From Marinococcus halophilus (GTDB lineage: Bacteria; Bacillota; Bacilli; Bacillales; Marinococcaceae): a DNA stretch of 64,000 nt. A model generated the notes under the pieces. It searched no databases and had not been told where the DNA came from. It worked only from the letters and a program-made list of their open reading frames with translations. A program made the position numbers and the translations under genes. This document shows positions 54,070 through 61,974 of the stretch, piece after piece (within the stretch, counting starts at the first letter, position 1; each line of letters begins with the position of its first letter). The DNA lies in contig NZ_NPFA01000009.1 in assembly GCF_002265875.1 (NCBI RefSeq), positions 88,618 through 152,617 of the forward strand, read 5' to 3'.

Positions 54070-55167
54070 ATGTATTCTGAAACTGTACGTGTGCAGCCGG
54101 CCTGGCTGCGCCTTTTTGTTACTGTCTCAGCTGCTTTTGCCGGCGGCTGTTTCTTTTCTGTCTTAAACATCCCTGTGCCATGGCTGCTTGGACCGATGGC
54201 GGTTGTATTACTTCTTTCAAAGCTGCCGCGAGTGCAGATGTACTGGCCGCAGCCCCTTCGGAACACAGGGTTAATTATCGTCGGCTATACGATCGGCCTG
54301 TCGTTTACGATGGAGACGTTCCACCAAATTGGCACTCAGCTGCCGATGATGATTGGACTAACGATGCTGCTTCTTTTGTTTTCCGGATTAATGGCCTTCG
54401 GATTTGCTTCTCTTTCCGGCGTTTCCCTGCCAACGGCTTTGACCGGAAGCATTCCGGGCGGCCTTTCGCAGATGGTAACTCTCGCAGAAGAAGAAAAACA
54501 GATTGATATTACGATCGTGACCTTCATGCAGGTGACCCGGATTATTTTAATTATGTTTCTCGTTCCTGTGCTTGCGGTGAGCCCCCTATTTACAAATGGG
54601 GACGTGGCAGCCGGCGGAAGCTCAGGCCAGACGACTGCATCCTGGAGCAGTATTTTCCCTTCAACGGTGCTGTTTCTCGGGCTCTGCTTTGCTTCTGCCT
54701 GGACCGGCCAGAAGCTTCGGCTTCCCACTTCCTATATGCTCGCCCCAATGCTTGTGATGATCGGTGTAACCCTCGCCGGCCTGGAGGCGCCCGCTCTCCC
54801 GGTTTCCATTACGAACGGGGCCCAGCTGTTGATTGGCGCTTATTTTGGCCTGCTTCTCAAGCCCGAACAGCTGCAGAAAAAAGCAAGGATAGGATTCTTG
54901 ACCGTAGCCGGCGGTGTTATTCTGATCGCTGGGGCATTCAGCCTCAGCCTGATTCTTGAGCACCTGCATCACGTTTCACCTGCTACTGCCCTGTTGAGCC
55001 TTGCCCCGGGCGGCATGGATCAGATGGGCATTATCGGCCGGGAAGTAAACGCCGATATCTCCATTGTCATCTGCTATCAGCTGTTCCGCATTCTGTTTAT
55101 CTTTATTGCCGTTCCACCGATACTGCGGTGGCTGTTTAAATGGATCAGAAAGCGTGAGTCTTTTTAA
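54070..55167 (+). CDS. AbrB-family membrane protein (AbrB duplication)
   Basis: A 365-residue integral membrane protein with about ten helices arranged as two homologous halves. Each half has a similar G-rich segment (GSIPGGLSQMVTLAEE near 140, APGGMDQMGIIGREV near 320), the mark of the AbrB/ammonia-monooxygenase-like putative transporter family. Substrate unknown; the name is historical and does not mean oxidation of ammonia. The start at 54070 has an AGAAGGT site; a longer in-frame ATG at 54043 lacks one. A terminator follows. Confidence 0.8.
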   Translation: MYSETVRVQPAWLRLFVTVSAAFAGGCFFSVLNIPVPWLLGPMAVVLLLSKLPRVQMYWPQPLRNTGLIIVGYTIGLSFTMETFHQIGTQLPMMIGLTMLLLLFSGLMAFGFASLSGVSLPTALTGSIPGGLSQMVTLAEEEKQIDITIVTFMQVTRIILIMFLVPVLAVSPLFTNGDVAAGGSSGQTTASWSSIFPSTVLFLGLCFASAWTGQKLRLPTSYMLAPMLVMIGVTLAGLEAPALPVSITNGAQLLIGAYFGLLLKPEQLQKKARIGFLTVAGGVILIAGAFSLSLILEHLHHVSPATALLSLAPGGMDQMGIIGREVNADISIVICYQLFRILFIFIAVPPILRWLFKWIRKRESF

Positions 55168-55541
55168 GGTATTTTCATTATAACAGGGGCTAAATCGCCC
55201 CTATAAAGGAACTGGAATCTTTCTTAACCTATAAAAAACTCTTCCTGCCGGCATAGGAAGAGTTTTTCTATGGAGAAGGCACCATTTTATGTGCCTTCCA
55301 CTTAATATACTACGCTTCTATTCTTTTGAAGTAAAAGAGAATGCATGGTCCTGATAAATGATCATTACTTTTATTCAGATAAAGAAAAATAGCCAGCAAA
55401 ATTAAAGAGCCAGGTACAACTATAATTTCAGGCCTAGTCGTTTAGACTCAATAAATCCGAATTTTGTATATAAAAAGCTTATTTAACAGTATAACAGTAT
55501 CCAGTCCAGAAGAACCCCGGTTCTGGCAAAAAGGAGACTTT
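55168..55541 (+). other. gap with terminator and leader of the first DUF2294 gene
   Basis: This 374-bp gap holds the terminator at 55233-55267 and then AT-rich DNA that must contain the promoter of the DUF2294 gene. A CCAGAA / TTCTGG stem-loop (55506-55526) ends directly at the A-rich ribosome binding site. No supported gene. Confidence 0.55.
55233..55267 (+). terminator. terminator after the AbrB-family gene
   Basis: AAAAAACTCTTCC / GGAAGAGTTTTT stem with T5 following. Confidence 0.85.
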
Positions 55542-56240
55542 ATGGAACAACAACAAACTGAAGCCCAGATGATTGCAGCTTATACCGGCAAAGCATTAAG
55601 GGACCATTTTGGGAAAGGACCTGTTAATATTCATGTTTCCTATAAGCGCCCCTTTTTGGTTATGTACGTTAAAGATTTTTTGGGGCCAATGGAAAATATT
55701 CTACTGCAGCAAAATGAAGAACAGCGTGTGGCGCAATCGAGAGAATTCATTATGGATGAATTCTGTCCCCGGGTTCAGCCGGACATTGAAGATATGGTAA
55801 ACGGTTCAATCAAGGAATGGTACTTTGATTGGAATTTTGAAGCCCACACTGGCATGATTTGGGCGGTGATGGAGGAAGAGCCGTCAAAAAATTTTCGTTG
55901 GCCGGGTCACCTTAGCCAAAGAGCCTTTGAAAGAAAAATTATAAACCTGAGTATTAAAGGACAGAAAGAACCAGACTATACAAAATCCTATTGGATTGAT
56001 GAACGCTCAGTTATGATTTACCGTGCTGGTATTTTTGTCGAAATTGAGAAAGAGCTTATTCACGCAGGCTTCGAGGAACAGCTTAAAATTGCTAAACGTC
56101 CAATGGAACGACGACTGTTTCAGGAAGAACACATGGAGCCAATTCTGCAGAGAAAAATTACGGACGTTTTCACTGATTGGAATTTTCAGGAAGATAAAGG
56201 ATATATGGTTTTATCTTTAGAGCCCGAGAAGAAAAGATAG
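55542..56240 (+). CDS. DUF2294 (MpsC-like) protein with internal duplication, copy 1
   Basis: A 232-residue soluble protein made of two related halves. The first half (about 8-115) has AYTGKALRDHFGKGPVNIHVSYKRPFLVMYVKDFLGPMEN and ends EWYFDWNFEAHTGMIWAVM. The second half (about 125-230) repeats the scheme and ends VFTDWNFQEDKGYMVLSL. DUF2294 is the MpsC family, named for a Na+-translocating membrane-potential system in staphylococci. No mpsA/mpsB partner is in the window. A paralogue lies 4.4 kb downstream. ATG 55542 follows AAAAAGGAG; the in-frame region upstream is the leader. Confidence 0.8.
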   Translation: MEQQQTEAQMIAAYTGKALRDHFGKGPVNIHVSYKRPFLVMYVKDFLGPMENILLQQNEEQRVAQSREFIMDEFCPRVQPDIEDMVNGSIKEWYFDWNFEAHTGMIWAVMEEEPSKNFRWPGHLSQRAFERKIINLSIKGQKEPDYTKSYWIDERSVMIYRAGIFVEIEKELIHAGFEEQLKIAKRPMERRLFQEEHMEPILQRKITDVFTDWNFQEDKGYMVLSLEPEKKR

Positions 56241-56243
56241 CCG

Positions 56244-56277
56244 CCGGCCCGTATGTTTTTGCCCGGGCCGGTTTTTT
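56244..56277 (+). terminator. terminator after DUF2294 copy 1
   Basis: CCGGCCC / GGGCCGG stem then six T. Confidence 0.85.
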
Positions 56278-56379
56278 ATATCCTGTTGAGAGTATACGTT
56301 TGAGAGAAATATAAATAAAGTATAAATTATTGAACAGGGAATTTCGCTAATGTGAAGCCACCAGTGGCTAATAACGATT

Positions 56380-56417
56380 AAAAACAGGACCGGCAGGCAG
56401 AAGCCAGTCCTGTTTTT
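56380..56417. terminator. terminator of the minus-strand esterase gene
   Basis: AAAACAGGAC / GTCCTGTTTTT stem with T-runs on both strands. The esterase stop codon lies at its right end. Confidence 0.82.
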
Positions 56418-57498
56418 AATTGCTTTGCGTATTATTTTGAAGTACGTACCGGAAGTGAGCTGCCGTTTCCTGAACCGCATCGGCAGCCTGTGGGTAGTAG
56501 CCCAGTTTTTTTAAAAACGTGTGAGCCATTCCCTTATATTCAATATACCGTACCGGACTTTCCTGCTCCTGCAGCTTTTTCGTAAACTCTTCTCCCTGAG
56601 GCCGGAGAAAATCAAATTCAGCTGTAACTATTGTTATAGGAGGATAATTGAAACTTTGCTCGCTCCGCAACGGTGATACAAGCGGCTGATCGAGCTCTTC
56701 GAGATCCGTAACGTAAAGAGACTGGATGAAAGACAGCGACTCACGCATCGTAACGAGTTCCTGGCGCACAAGCTCTCTATCCACGCCCGGGCTGTACTGC
56801 TCCATTTTCCGGCTTCCTCCAGATACCTCGGACAAATCCAGTAAAGGACACAACAGGCTCATGTAGCAAATATTCCATGACATTTCCCGGCTTAAGTGAT
56901 AAACGCCGAGCGCCAAATTTCCTCCGACGCTGTCACCGACCAGTCCAATCCGATTTCTGTCTGCCCCAAATTCCCTGTGATTCTCATATACGTACTGAAC
57001 GCTGTCAAAGCAGTCCTTCAGCCCTTCTGCGTATTTGTGTTCCGGGGCCAGGCGGTATTCCACCGCCACCACTACAGCTTCCGTTTTTTCAGCCAGCAGT
57101 TTGCATACATTATCCATTACAAGCTCGTCCCGTTCAAAAAACCCCCCGCCGTGAAAATAAATGAGCACTGGCTTGGTGCTTTCCGTCCGGTTATATATTT
57201 TCAGCTCCAGGTCCCGATTTTCCAGGGAAACGAGCATTGTTTCCGTACGGATACTAGAGCTTAAATCGTAATTGTCCTGTTCTTTACGATTTCTGATGAC
57301 TTCGAGATCGTCATGCGTCATTGGGCGCCTCAATTCAGGATCATGTTCCTGTTCTAAAAATCGTTTCACCCTCGGATCCAGGCCTTCTTTTTCCTCCAGA
57401 AATGGAATACTTTTTGTGACTAATTCCACCCTCCCCTCTTTTTTCAGAAAGGTGTTTTCCTGTAGACGCTCAACAAGTTCTTCGTGATTGTAGTCCAT
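56416..57498 (-). CDS. alpha/beta hydrolase, HSL-type esterase
   Basis: A 360-residue cytosolic esterase. HGGGFF near 116 supplies the oxyanion hole, GDSVGGNLA near 189 the nucleophile Ser, with Asp in TAEFDFLRP and His in MAHTFLK. It has no signal or anchor, unlike the other HSL-type esterase of this window at 26925. The N-terminal 90 residues are charged and may form a cap. Substrate unknown. Confidence 0.87.
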   Translation of the reverse strand: MDYNHEELVERLQENTFLKKEGRVELVTKSIPFLEEKEGLDPRVKRFLEQEHDPELRRPMTHDDLEVIRNRKEQDNYDLSSSIRTETMLVSLENRDLELKIYNRTESTKPVLIYFHGGGFFERDELVMDNVCKLLAEKTEAVVVAVEYRLAPEHKYAEGLKDCFDSVQYVYENHREFGADRNRIGLVGDSVGGNLALGVYHLSREMSWNICYMSLLCPLLDLSEVSGGSRKMEQYSPGVDRELVRQELVTMRESLSFIQSLYVTDLEELDQPLVSPLRSEQSFNYPPITIVTAEFDFLRPQGEEFTKKLQEQESPVRYIEYKGMAHTFLKKLGYYPQAADAVQETAAHFRYVLQNNTQSN

Positions 57499-58130
57499 AC
57501 GTGTAGAATCCCCCTAAGTGAGAATAAAACAAAATATATTATTACGCATCTATTTTCTAATTACCATTCCCAGAAATCGATTTATTTACGCCTGGCGATA
57601 AATATCTCCACTGCGCAACAAACTATAATAAGTCTTCCCCACGCAGGCTATGCCCGAAACACTGAATCAAAACGTTCATGCGGATAAGAAAAGAAGGACG
57701 CCCGGTTTCGGTGTGCCTCCTGTTCGAGATTCATTAATTTTCTCCGGCTCTCTCGTTTATTTTTTAGGCTTTCTCGACCTGATCAAGCACTTTGTCGCTT
57801 TCGGAATACTTCCATTATCAAAGTGAGTGCCTCCAAACAACGGCGCTTCATCGTAATCGTTAATGTATTCATCCAGATCGTGATAAGTACGGTAGATCCA
57901 ACGGGCAGCCTGCTATTTTCCAATAATACTTTGATGATAAACTCCACCGCCAGTTTGCCTCTCTTTTGATATTATACTTACTTTACGTAACCAGCGACAA
58001 ATACCAGGAATAGGGCATCTCACCTTCTTCATGTTACTCGAAAAAACATGTTTTAATCTTTCTACTTCCGGTAATAACGATATTATGTTAAGATCTTATA
58101 TGGTTGTTTCATTCAAAGACAAATAAACAC
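57499..58130. other. gene-poor stretch with a decayed coding segment
   Basis: About 630 bases without a complete gene. The left part has only a 28-codon minus-strand frame (57648-57734) with a GGAG site, of doubtful reality. The middle holds the coding remnant described separately. The right part is AT-rich and leads into the tandem RNA elements; a promoter for the stress-gene leader should lie near 58080-58110 (TATTATG and TTATAT are seen), but I cannot fix it. Confidence 0.4.
57757..57990 (-). pseudogene. decayed minus-strand coding remnant
   Basis: From 57912 to the stop at 57757-57759, 51 codons read with normal codon use and acidic composition (QAARWIYRTYHDLDEYIND then YDEAPLFGGTHFDNG), but a stop codon (57913-57915) interrupts the same frame upstream. 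In another frame of the same stretch GKLAVEFIIKVLLEN recalls the C-terminus of LacI-family regulators. The mixed frames and stops suggest a fragment of one or two dead genes. I cannot name the original function. Confidence 0.3.
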
Positions 58131-58202
58131 GGCAGCAATGCTTAGATATAAAGCTAAAGCATAAGCCACAAAAGAGGATTTTCCTCCTTTGTGGCTTTTT
58201 TA
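58131..58202 (+). promoter_or_regulatory. structured RNA element with terminator, copy 1
   Basis: GGC (58131-58133), an AGCA internal loop, then ATGCTT (58138-58143) paired with AAGCAT (58157-58162) around the loop AGATATAAAGCTA, then AA and GCC (58165-58167), which pairs with the opening GGC. The same GCC begins an intrinsic terminator stem (58165-58177 with 58183-58195) followed by T7. The two structures exclude each other, which is riboswitch-like logic. A second copy follows at 58324. The RNA class is not one I can name with certainty. Confidence 0.7.
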
Positions 58203-58323
58203 TGAGCCGTTCTGTCGTTTCCTGTCCGGGGCCAGAGTTTCTTTCTTAAAAAGCTCTGTGGTCATGTTTTTTCCTGTGTTTGTTTTAAAAACAACAGCAT
58301 ATAGTTACCAAATATTTAATAAT

Positions 58324-58397
58324 GGCAGCAATGTTGGGATAATAAAGCCTTTAACATAAGCCAGAAAAAGATACTTTTCTTTTTCTGGCTTTTTTTA
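58324..58397 (+). promoter_or_regulatory. structured RNA element with terminator, copy 2
   Basis: The same design as copy 1: GGCAGCA (58324-58330), ATGTT (58331-58335) paired with AACAT (58353-58357) around GGGATAATAAAGCCTTT, then AA and GCC (58360-58362), which is also the first triplet of a terminator stem (58360-58371 with 58378-58389) and T8. Loop bases GATA and TAAAGC and the flanks GGCAGCAATG and CATAAGCC are the same in both copies, while the terminator stem sequences have diverged. It ends 33 bases before the universal stress gene. Confidence 0.72.
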
Positions 58398-58430
58398 TTG
58401 TCAAAAACCTCTTTAGAAAGGAAACATGAT

Positions 58431-58907
58431 ATGAGCCGTTATGAACGGATTTTAGTCGGCCTGGATGTTTTAGAAACTCCTTCGTATGACGCTTTTGAAG
58501 AAGCCTGTGCCATGGCCCTGGAGCACAGGGCTTCTTTAATACTGGCTTTCGTTTTCGATGAACACCGCTACGCAAACCTGAAACGCATAGATCCCAGAGC
58601 CGTTCGCTATTTAAAAGAAAAAGCTGACTATCACCTGGAAGCATACAAAGAGAAGGCAATGCGCAGAGGCGTCACCAACGTTCAAACAGTAGTTGATGCC
58701 GGCGTGCCTGAGAAACGCCTGGCCCGTCATCTGTGTCTCACGCACAACGTGGATTTAATTCTTGTCGGCGAAACCGGGGGCCCGTCTTTCGAACGTATTA
58801 TTCGCGGAAGGAGATCCCGCACTGTGGCCAGTAAAGCCTCCTGTGAAGTGCGGGTCGTCCGAAACAGCCGGCTGGCTTCTTTAAATGCCTACCCCCGGGT
58901 GGAATAA
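58431..58907 (+). CDS. universal stress protein (UspA family)
   Basis: A 158-residue protein with the Usp Rossmann-like fold: YERILVGLDVLE at the start, and near the C-terminus DLILVGETGGPSFERIIRGRRSRTVASKASCEVRVV, matching the nucleotide-binding G2xG9G[S/T] scheme only loosely. The ATG at 58431 follows AAAGGAAAC; the longer frame upstream would start inside the terminator. It is the first protein gene after the two tandem RNA elements and is followed 31 bp later by the DUF2254 gene. Confidence 0.82.
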   Translation: MSRYERILVGLDVLETPSYDAFEEACAMALEHRASLILAFVFDEHRYANLKRIDPRAVRYLKEKADYHLEAYKEKAMRRGVTNVQTVVDAGVPEKRLARHLCLTHNVDLILVGETGGPSFERIIRGRRSRTVASKASCEVRVVRNSRLASLNAYPRVE

Positions 58908-58938
58908 AAAATTTCCATTATAAAGAAAGGAGAAACTT

Positions 58939-60396
58939 GTGCAGCGTTTAACGCCCAAATTCATCAGAAAAATACAGAGTATGTCCAAAAACCAGCGCTG
59001 GTATGAACTGCGGTCAAGCTTATGGCCGCTTCCAATGATCTATATCCTGCTCGCAGCAGCAGCGGCTTTTGCTGCCTATGGCGTCGAATTCGGCCTTCAG
59101 CCCGCACTTCCGTTTGGTTCCTTTTTCACTGCCGATTACGCCCTGACTGAAATGATTTACAGCACCCTAGCCTACGGCGTATTAATGCTTCACGCATTTA
59201 CGTTCAATATGATATTAATCGTATTAACCAGCTTTTCCGGTCAGTTTACGCCCCGGGTTTTGTTCAGCTTCATTGCGGATCGTCGCACGCTCCATGCGAT
59301 CGGTATATTTAACGTATCTTATTTTTATATTCTTCTCGGCTTTTTTATGCTGACTCCTTCTGTTGGCGAATATGTCGTCTTCCCTTTACTTGGAATAGTT
59401 GCAGCTACTGTGTCCGCCGTAAATTTTATTTTGTTTATCAACCACGCTGTAAAGTGGATGCAGGTAGCGAACCTGACCAAAAATCTAAATGAACGCTCGC
59501 AGAACATTATTACAGCTACAAACGAAGACGGCTTAAAAGAGCACCGGCCGGCAGCACAAAAAGAATACCGACTTCCTGAGAAAGCACCCATTTATTCCAT
59601 CGCCAGCGCCACCGGAGGGTTTTTACAGATCGTTGATTTTAAACGGCTGATCGCTCAGGCAGAACTGGACGGGCTGATTGTGTATCTTGAGCGCCGGGTC
59701 GGTGATTATATGCTCGAAGGGGACACGCTGTTTTCTTATCAGAGATATGATCAAACCGCAAATACACCTGTGAATGAACAGACATATCTCCAATTTTTGT
59801 TTATCGGCAATAAAAAAACCGAAATGCAGGATTTGAACTTCAGCGTACGGAAATTAACAGAAATTGCCTTAAAAGCTATTGGAAATAATGAACCCTCCAC
59901 CGCTGAAGATGCCATTTATCAGCTGGCTGATTTACTCCGCTCCATTTCGGGGACTGCTGCTCACCGGCCGTACCTCGTGGATGCTCAGGACAACGTACGG
60001 GTGGTCATGAAAGAAAAAACCTTTGCCTATTATGTTTACGCTGCCTTTACACCAATCGCTGACGCCGCCAAAGAAGATATTAAACTTACCAACCGCGTGC
60101 TTGAAGCTCTTCATTTACTGGCCGGCTCCCTTAAAGGAGAAGCAGCAGATATATGCTGGCACTACGCCGAAAGCATCGCCCGGAATTATCAGGGAAAAAT
60201 GGCTTTTGATCATGACCAGAGCCATTTCCATGCCTACCTGAATTCTATAGCGGAGGTCTCGGGACAGCGTGATTCCTTGAACGCCCTAATAGAAGAACTC
60301 AAAAACAAGGAGCGGTTCAGGAAAAATACTACCGCCGCTTCCCCAGTTCTTTATCGTAATGAAAAGAACAGAGAAAAGGTTTCAAGCGATATTTAA
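58939..60396 (+). CDS. DUF2254 membrane protein
   Basis: A 485-residue protein with four membrane helices in the first third (about 28-48, 68-95, 112-135, 142-166), typical for DUF2254, followed by a long cytoplasmic part with PIYSIASATGGFLQIVDFKRLIAQAELDGLIVYLERRVGDYMLEGDTLFSY near 215-265. GTG at 58939 is preceded by AAAGGAG. It is probably co-transcribed with the stress protein under the tandem RNA leader. The family has no assigned function; a channel or transporter role is a guess. Confidence 0.85.
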   Translation: MQRLTPKFIRKIQSMSKNQRWYELRSSLWPLPMIYILLAAAAAFAAYGVEFGLQPALPFGSFFTADYALTEMIYSTLAYGVLMLHAFTFNMILIVLTSFSGQFTPRVLFSFIADRRTLHAIGIFNVSYFYILLGFFMLTPSVGEYVVFPLLGIVAATVSAVNFILFINHAVKWMQVANLTKNLNERSQNIITATNEDGLKEHRPAAQKEYRLPEKAPIYSIASATGGFLQIVDFKRLIAQAELDGLIVYLERRVGDYMLEGDTLFSYQRYDQTANTPVNEQTYLQFLFIGNKKTEMQDLNFSVRKLTEIALKAIGNNEPSTAEDAIYQLADLLRSISGTAAHRPYLVDAQDNVRVVMKEKTFAYYVYAAFTPIADAAKEDIKLTNRVLEALHLLAGSLKGEAADICWHYAESIARNYQGKMAFDHDQSHFHAYLNSIAEVSGQRDSLNALIEELKNKERFRKNTTAASPVLYRNEKNREKVSSDI

Positions 60397-60517
60397 AGGT
60401 GTTTTTCCAAGTATATTCTGGGTATAAAAATAAAAATTGGCTTTTCAAGTCAATAATTGCACTCTCTTTCACCGAAAATATTCAGGAAATTACAAGGAAA
60501 GTGGCTTATATTACTCC

Positions 60518-60646
60518 GGGGAGGTGAAGCTGTTGATTACTCATGGTGGCAAATCCGCCACCTCCTGCACGTTTAAAGACGTCAGGGCTGCGGGCCCATC
60601 GCAGCTGCAATTAATCAACTGCAGTAGTTTAATCGATTTTAGATAA
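60518..60646 (+). promoter_or_regulatory. structured leader of the second DUF2294 gene, with a small ORF
   Basis: The RNA can fold into a four-way junction: P1 GTTGATTA (60532-60539) / TAATCAAC (60612-60619), P2 GGTGGC / GCCACC (60545-60562), P3 CCTGcACGT / ACGTCAGG (60564-60586) and P4 GCTGCG / CGCAGC (60587-60605). A strong GGGGAGGTGA site (60518-60527) precedes a 37-codon TTG frame (60533-60646) in the same stretch. That site (60520-60526) can instead pair with CACCTCC at 60559-60565, so two exclusive folds exist. This may be a leader peptide, an aptamer, or both. Confidence 0.5.
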
Positions 60647-60664
60647 TGAACATGAGGTGAAAAT

Positions 60665-61372
60665 ATGGCCGAACATTCTGCGCCTGCACAAATAGAAGAA
60701 CAACAAAAACAAATCGGAAGCTACCTCGGCAGAGTGCTTCGCGATCATTTTGGCAAAGGACCGGAATCCGTCTATGTCAGCGTTGATCCCTGCTGTATTG
60801 TTATGCACATACGAAAATTTTTATCGCCTATTGAAAAAGTGATGCTCGACCAGCGGGACAAAAGCGCGGTAGAAGAATTACGGGAAACCATGATGTCGAA
60901 AATGCTGCCCGAAATTAAAAACTACATTGCCAGCCTTATCGATATTGAAGATTGGGAATTTTATTTTGACTGGAACATTGAAAACAAATCAGGGGTTATT
61001 ACCGGTTTCCACCCGGACAAATTAAAAGAAGGCGAGTCTGGACAACGAACCCAGCATCAGGAGGATATCAAACAGGCGATTCAACGTGTAAGTGAAGAGG
61101 TCGGGAAAAGTCCGGACGAAATCACGGTACATCCTGTAAATGAGCGGACGATGCTTGCCGTACGAACAGGCGGCCTGATTTTAATTGAAAAAGAATTAAT
61201 CAGAACCGGCCATCTGGATGTTTTAAAATCCACGAAACGCCTTCTCGAAAAGGAAGAACTTTATAAAGAAAAATTTAATTCCATATTTGGTACGGCGGTC
61301 CGCGATATTTTCGTAGACTGGGACTTTGACCGGGACCGGAGCCTTGTCGTTTTTGTTACAGACCCTATATAG
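60665..61372 (+). CDS. DUF2294 (MpsC-like) protein with internal duplication, copy 2
   Basis: A 235-residue soluble paralogue of copy 1. The first half has IGSYLGRVLRDHFGKGPESVYVSVDPCCIVMHIRKFLSPIEKVMLDQ and ends WEFYFDWNIENKSGVITGFH; the second half has SPDEITVHPVNERTMLAVRTGGLILIEKELIRTGHLDVLKSTKRLL and ends IFVDWDFDRDRSLVVFV. The YFDWN / VDWDF pairs mark the internal repeat. AGGTGA lies seven bases before ATG. It has a long structured leader that copy 1 lacks, so the two are regulated differently. Confidence 0.82.
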   Translation: MAEHSAPAQIEEQQKQIGSYLGRVLRDHFGKGPESVYVSVDPCCIVMHIRKFLSPIEKVMLDQRDKSAVEELRETMMSKMLPEIKNYIASLIDIEDWEFYFDWNIENKSGVITGFHPDKLKEGESGQRTQHQEDIKQAIQRVSEEVGKSPDEITVHPVNERTMLAVRTGGLILIEKELIRTGHLDVLKSTKRLLEKEELYKEKFNSIFGTAVRDIFVDWDFDRDRSLVVFVTDPI

Positions 61373-61578
61373 CCTACAGACCGTATGGCAAGCACCATTT
61401 GGTAAACTTGCAGCCCAGCTTAACAAAAATGTCGGCGAGCATTACTATGTATAGAGAAAAAGACGTCTTGTGCAGAAAAAAGCTACTATAACTAGAGGCA
61501 GCGGAAATCTTATTTTAAAATATCCATTATTTCCAACCAATAACGGCTCCGAAGCAAAGATGAGAATGCTTTCGCTTT
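61373..61578 (+). other. gap with possible third structured leader
   Basis: A 206-base gap before the terminator. It contains GGCAGC (61497-61502), the same hexamer that opens the tandem RNAs at 58.1-58.3 kb, and ends in TTTAAGCC, where the GCC also starts the following terminator. The inside is longer (a GGAAAT / ATTTCC helix and a CGAAGC / GCTTTCG hairpin), so homology with the 58-kb elements is only suggested. Confidence 0.35.
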
Positions 61579-61621
61579 AAGCCATTCCTAAAAGAACCCT
61601 TCTTTAGGAATGGCTTTTTTT
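61579..61621 (+). terminator. intrinsic terminator before the 26-residue gene
   Basis: GCCATTCCTAAA / TTTAGGAATGGC stem (61581-61614) followed by seven T. It lies upstream of a well-placed small gene and may act as an attenuator. Confidence 0.85.
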
Positions 61622-61682
61622 GTACCTTCAGATCCTAAACAAGCTTAATGGAGTATTACTGCAAAAGAAAGGAGCAGCAAAC

Positions 61683-61763
61683 ATGATAACCACTTTAATC
61701 ATAGCCGGCTATTGCGGCCTTTGTTTTACCCTCCTGGCTAACCCTTTGCCGCCTAAAAAATAA
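61683..61763 (+). CDS. 26-residue membrane peptide
   Basis: ATG eight bases after AAAGGAG encodes 26 residues: a hydrophobic segment (about 3-19, with Gly-Tyr-Cys-Gly-Leu-Cys in the middle) and the tail NPLPPKK. The shape recalls KdpF-like subunits, but no kdp genes follow. It stands behind a terminator hairpin like the 31-residue peptide at 28654. Not recognised. Confidence 0.5.
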   Translation: MITTLIIAGYCGLCFTLLANPLPPKK

Positions 61764-61834
61764 CAGGGTGACTTGCCCGGAATAGTTTGCTGAAAATCTC
61801 TTTAGGAACGCTTTGCATTGTTCATTCGCAGACA

Positions 61835-61876
61835 AAAAGGCTGAAGCAACAAAGCCTGGCCGCTTCAGCCTTTTTT
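61835..61876. terminator. bidirectional terminator between two small genes
   Basis: AAGGCTGAAGC / GCTTCAGCCTT stem with T6 on the plus strand and T5 on the minus strand. It closes the 26-residue gene from one side and the 40-residue gene from the other. Confidence 0.85.
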
Positions 61877-61974
61877 GCGTTGATTCAGCACTCAATTTCT
61901 TTTATCCTGCCAACCGCCAACGTAAGTTCAAATTGAGATGGCCTGGCCGGTCGAAGACTTAGCCGTTTTTGTAG

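Noticed and set aside
58131..58397. Assignment of the tandem RNAs to a named riboswitch class
   Set aside because: The fold and terminator overlap are clear, but I cannot match the sequence with certainty to purine, c-di-AMP, fluoride, manganese or other classes from memory, so no class is called.
61683..61763. KdpF call for the 26-residue peptide
   Set aside because: The size and shape fit, but there is no kdpA, kdpB or kdpC downstream and the typical KdpF residues are absent.
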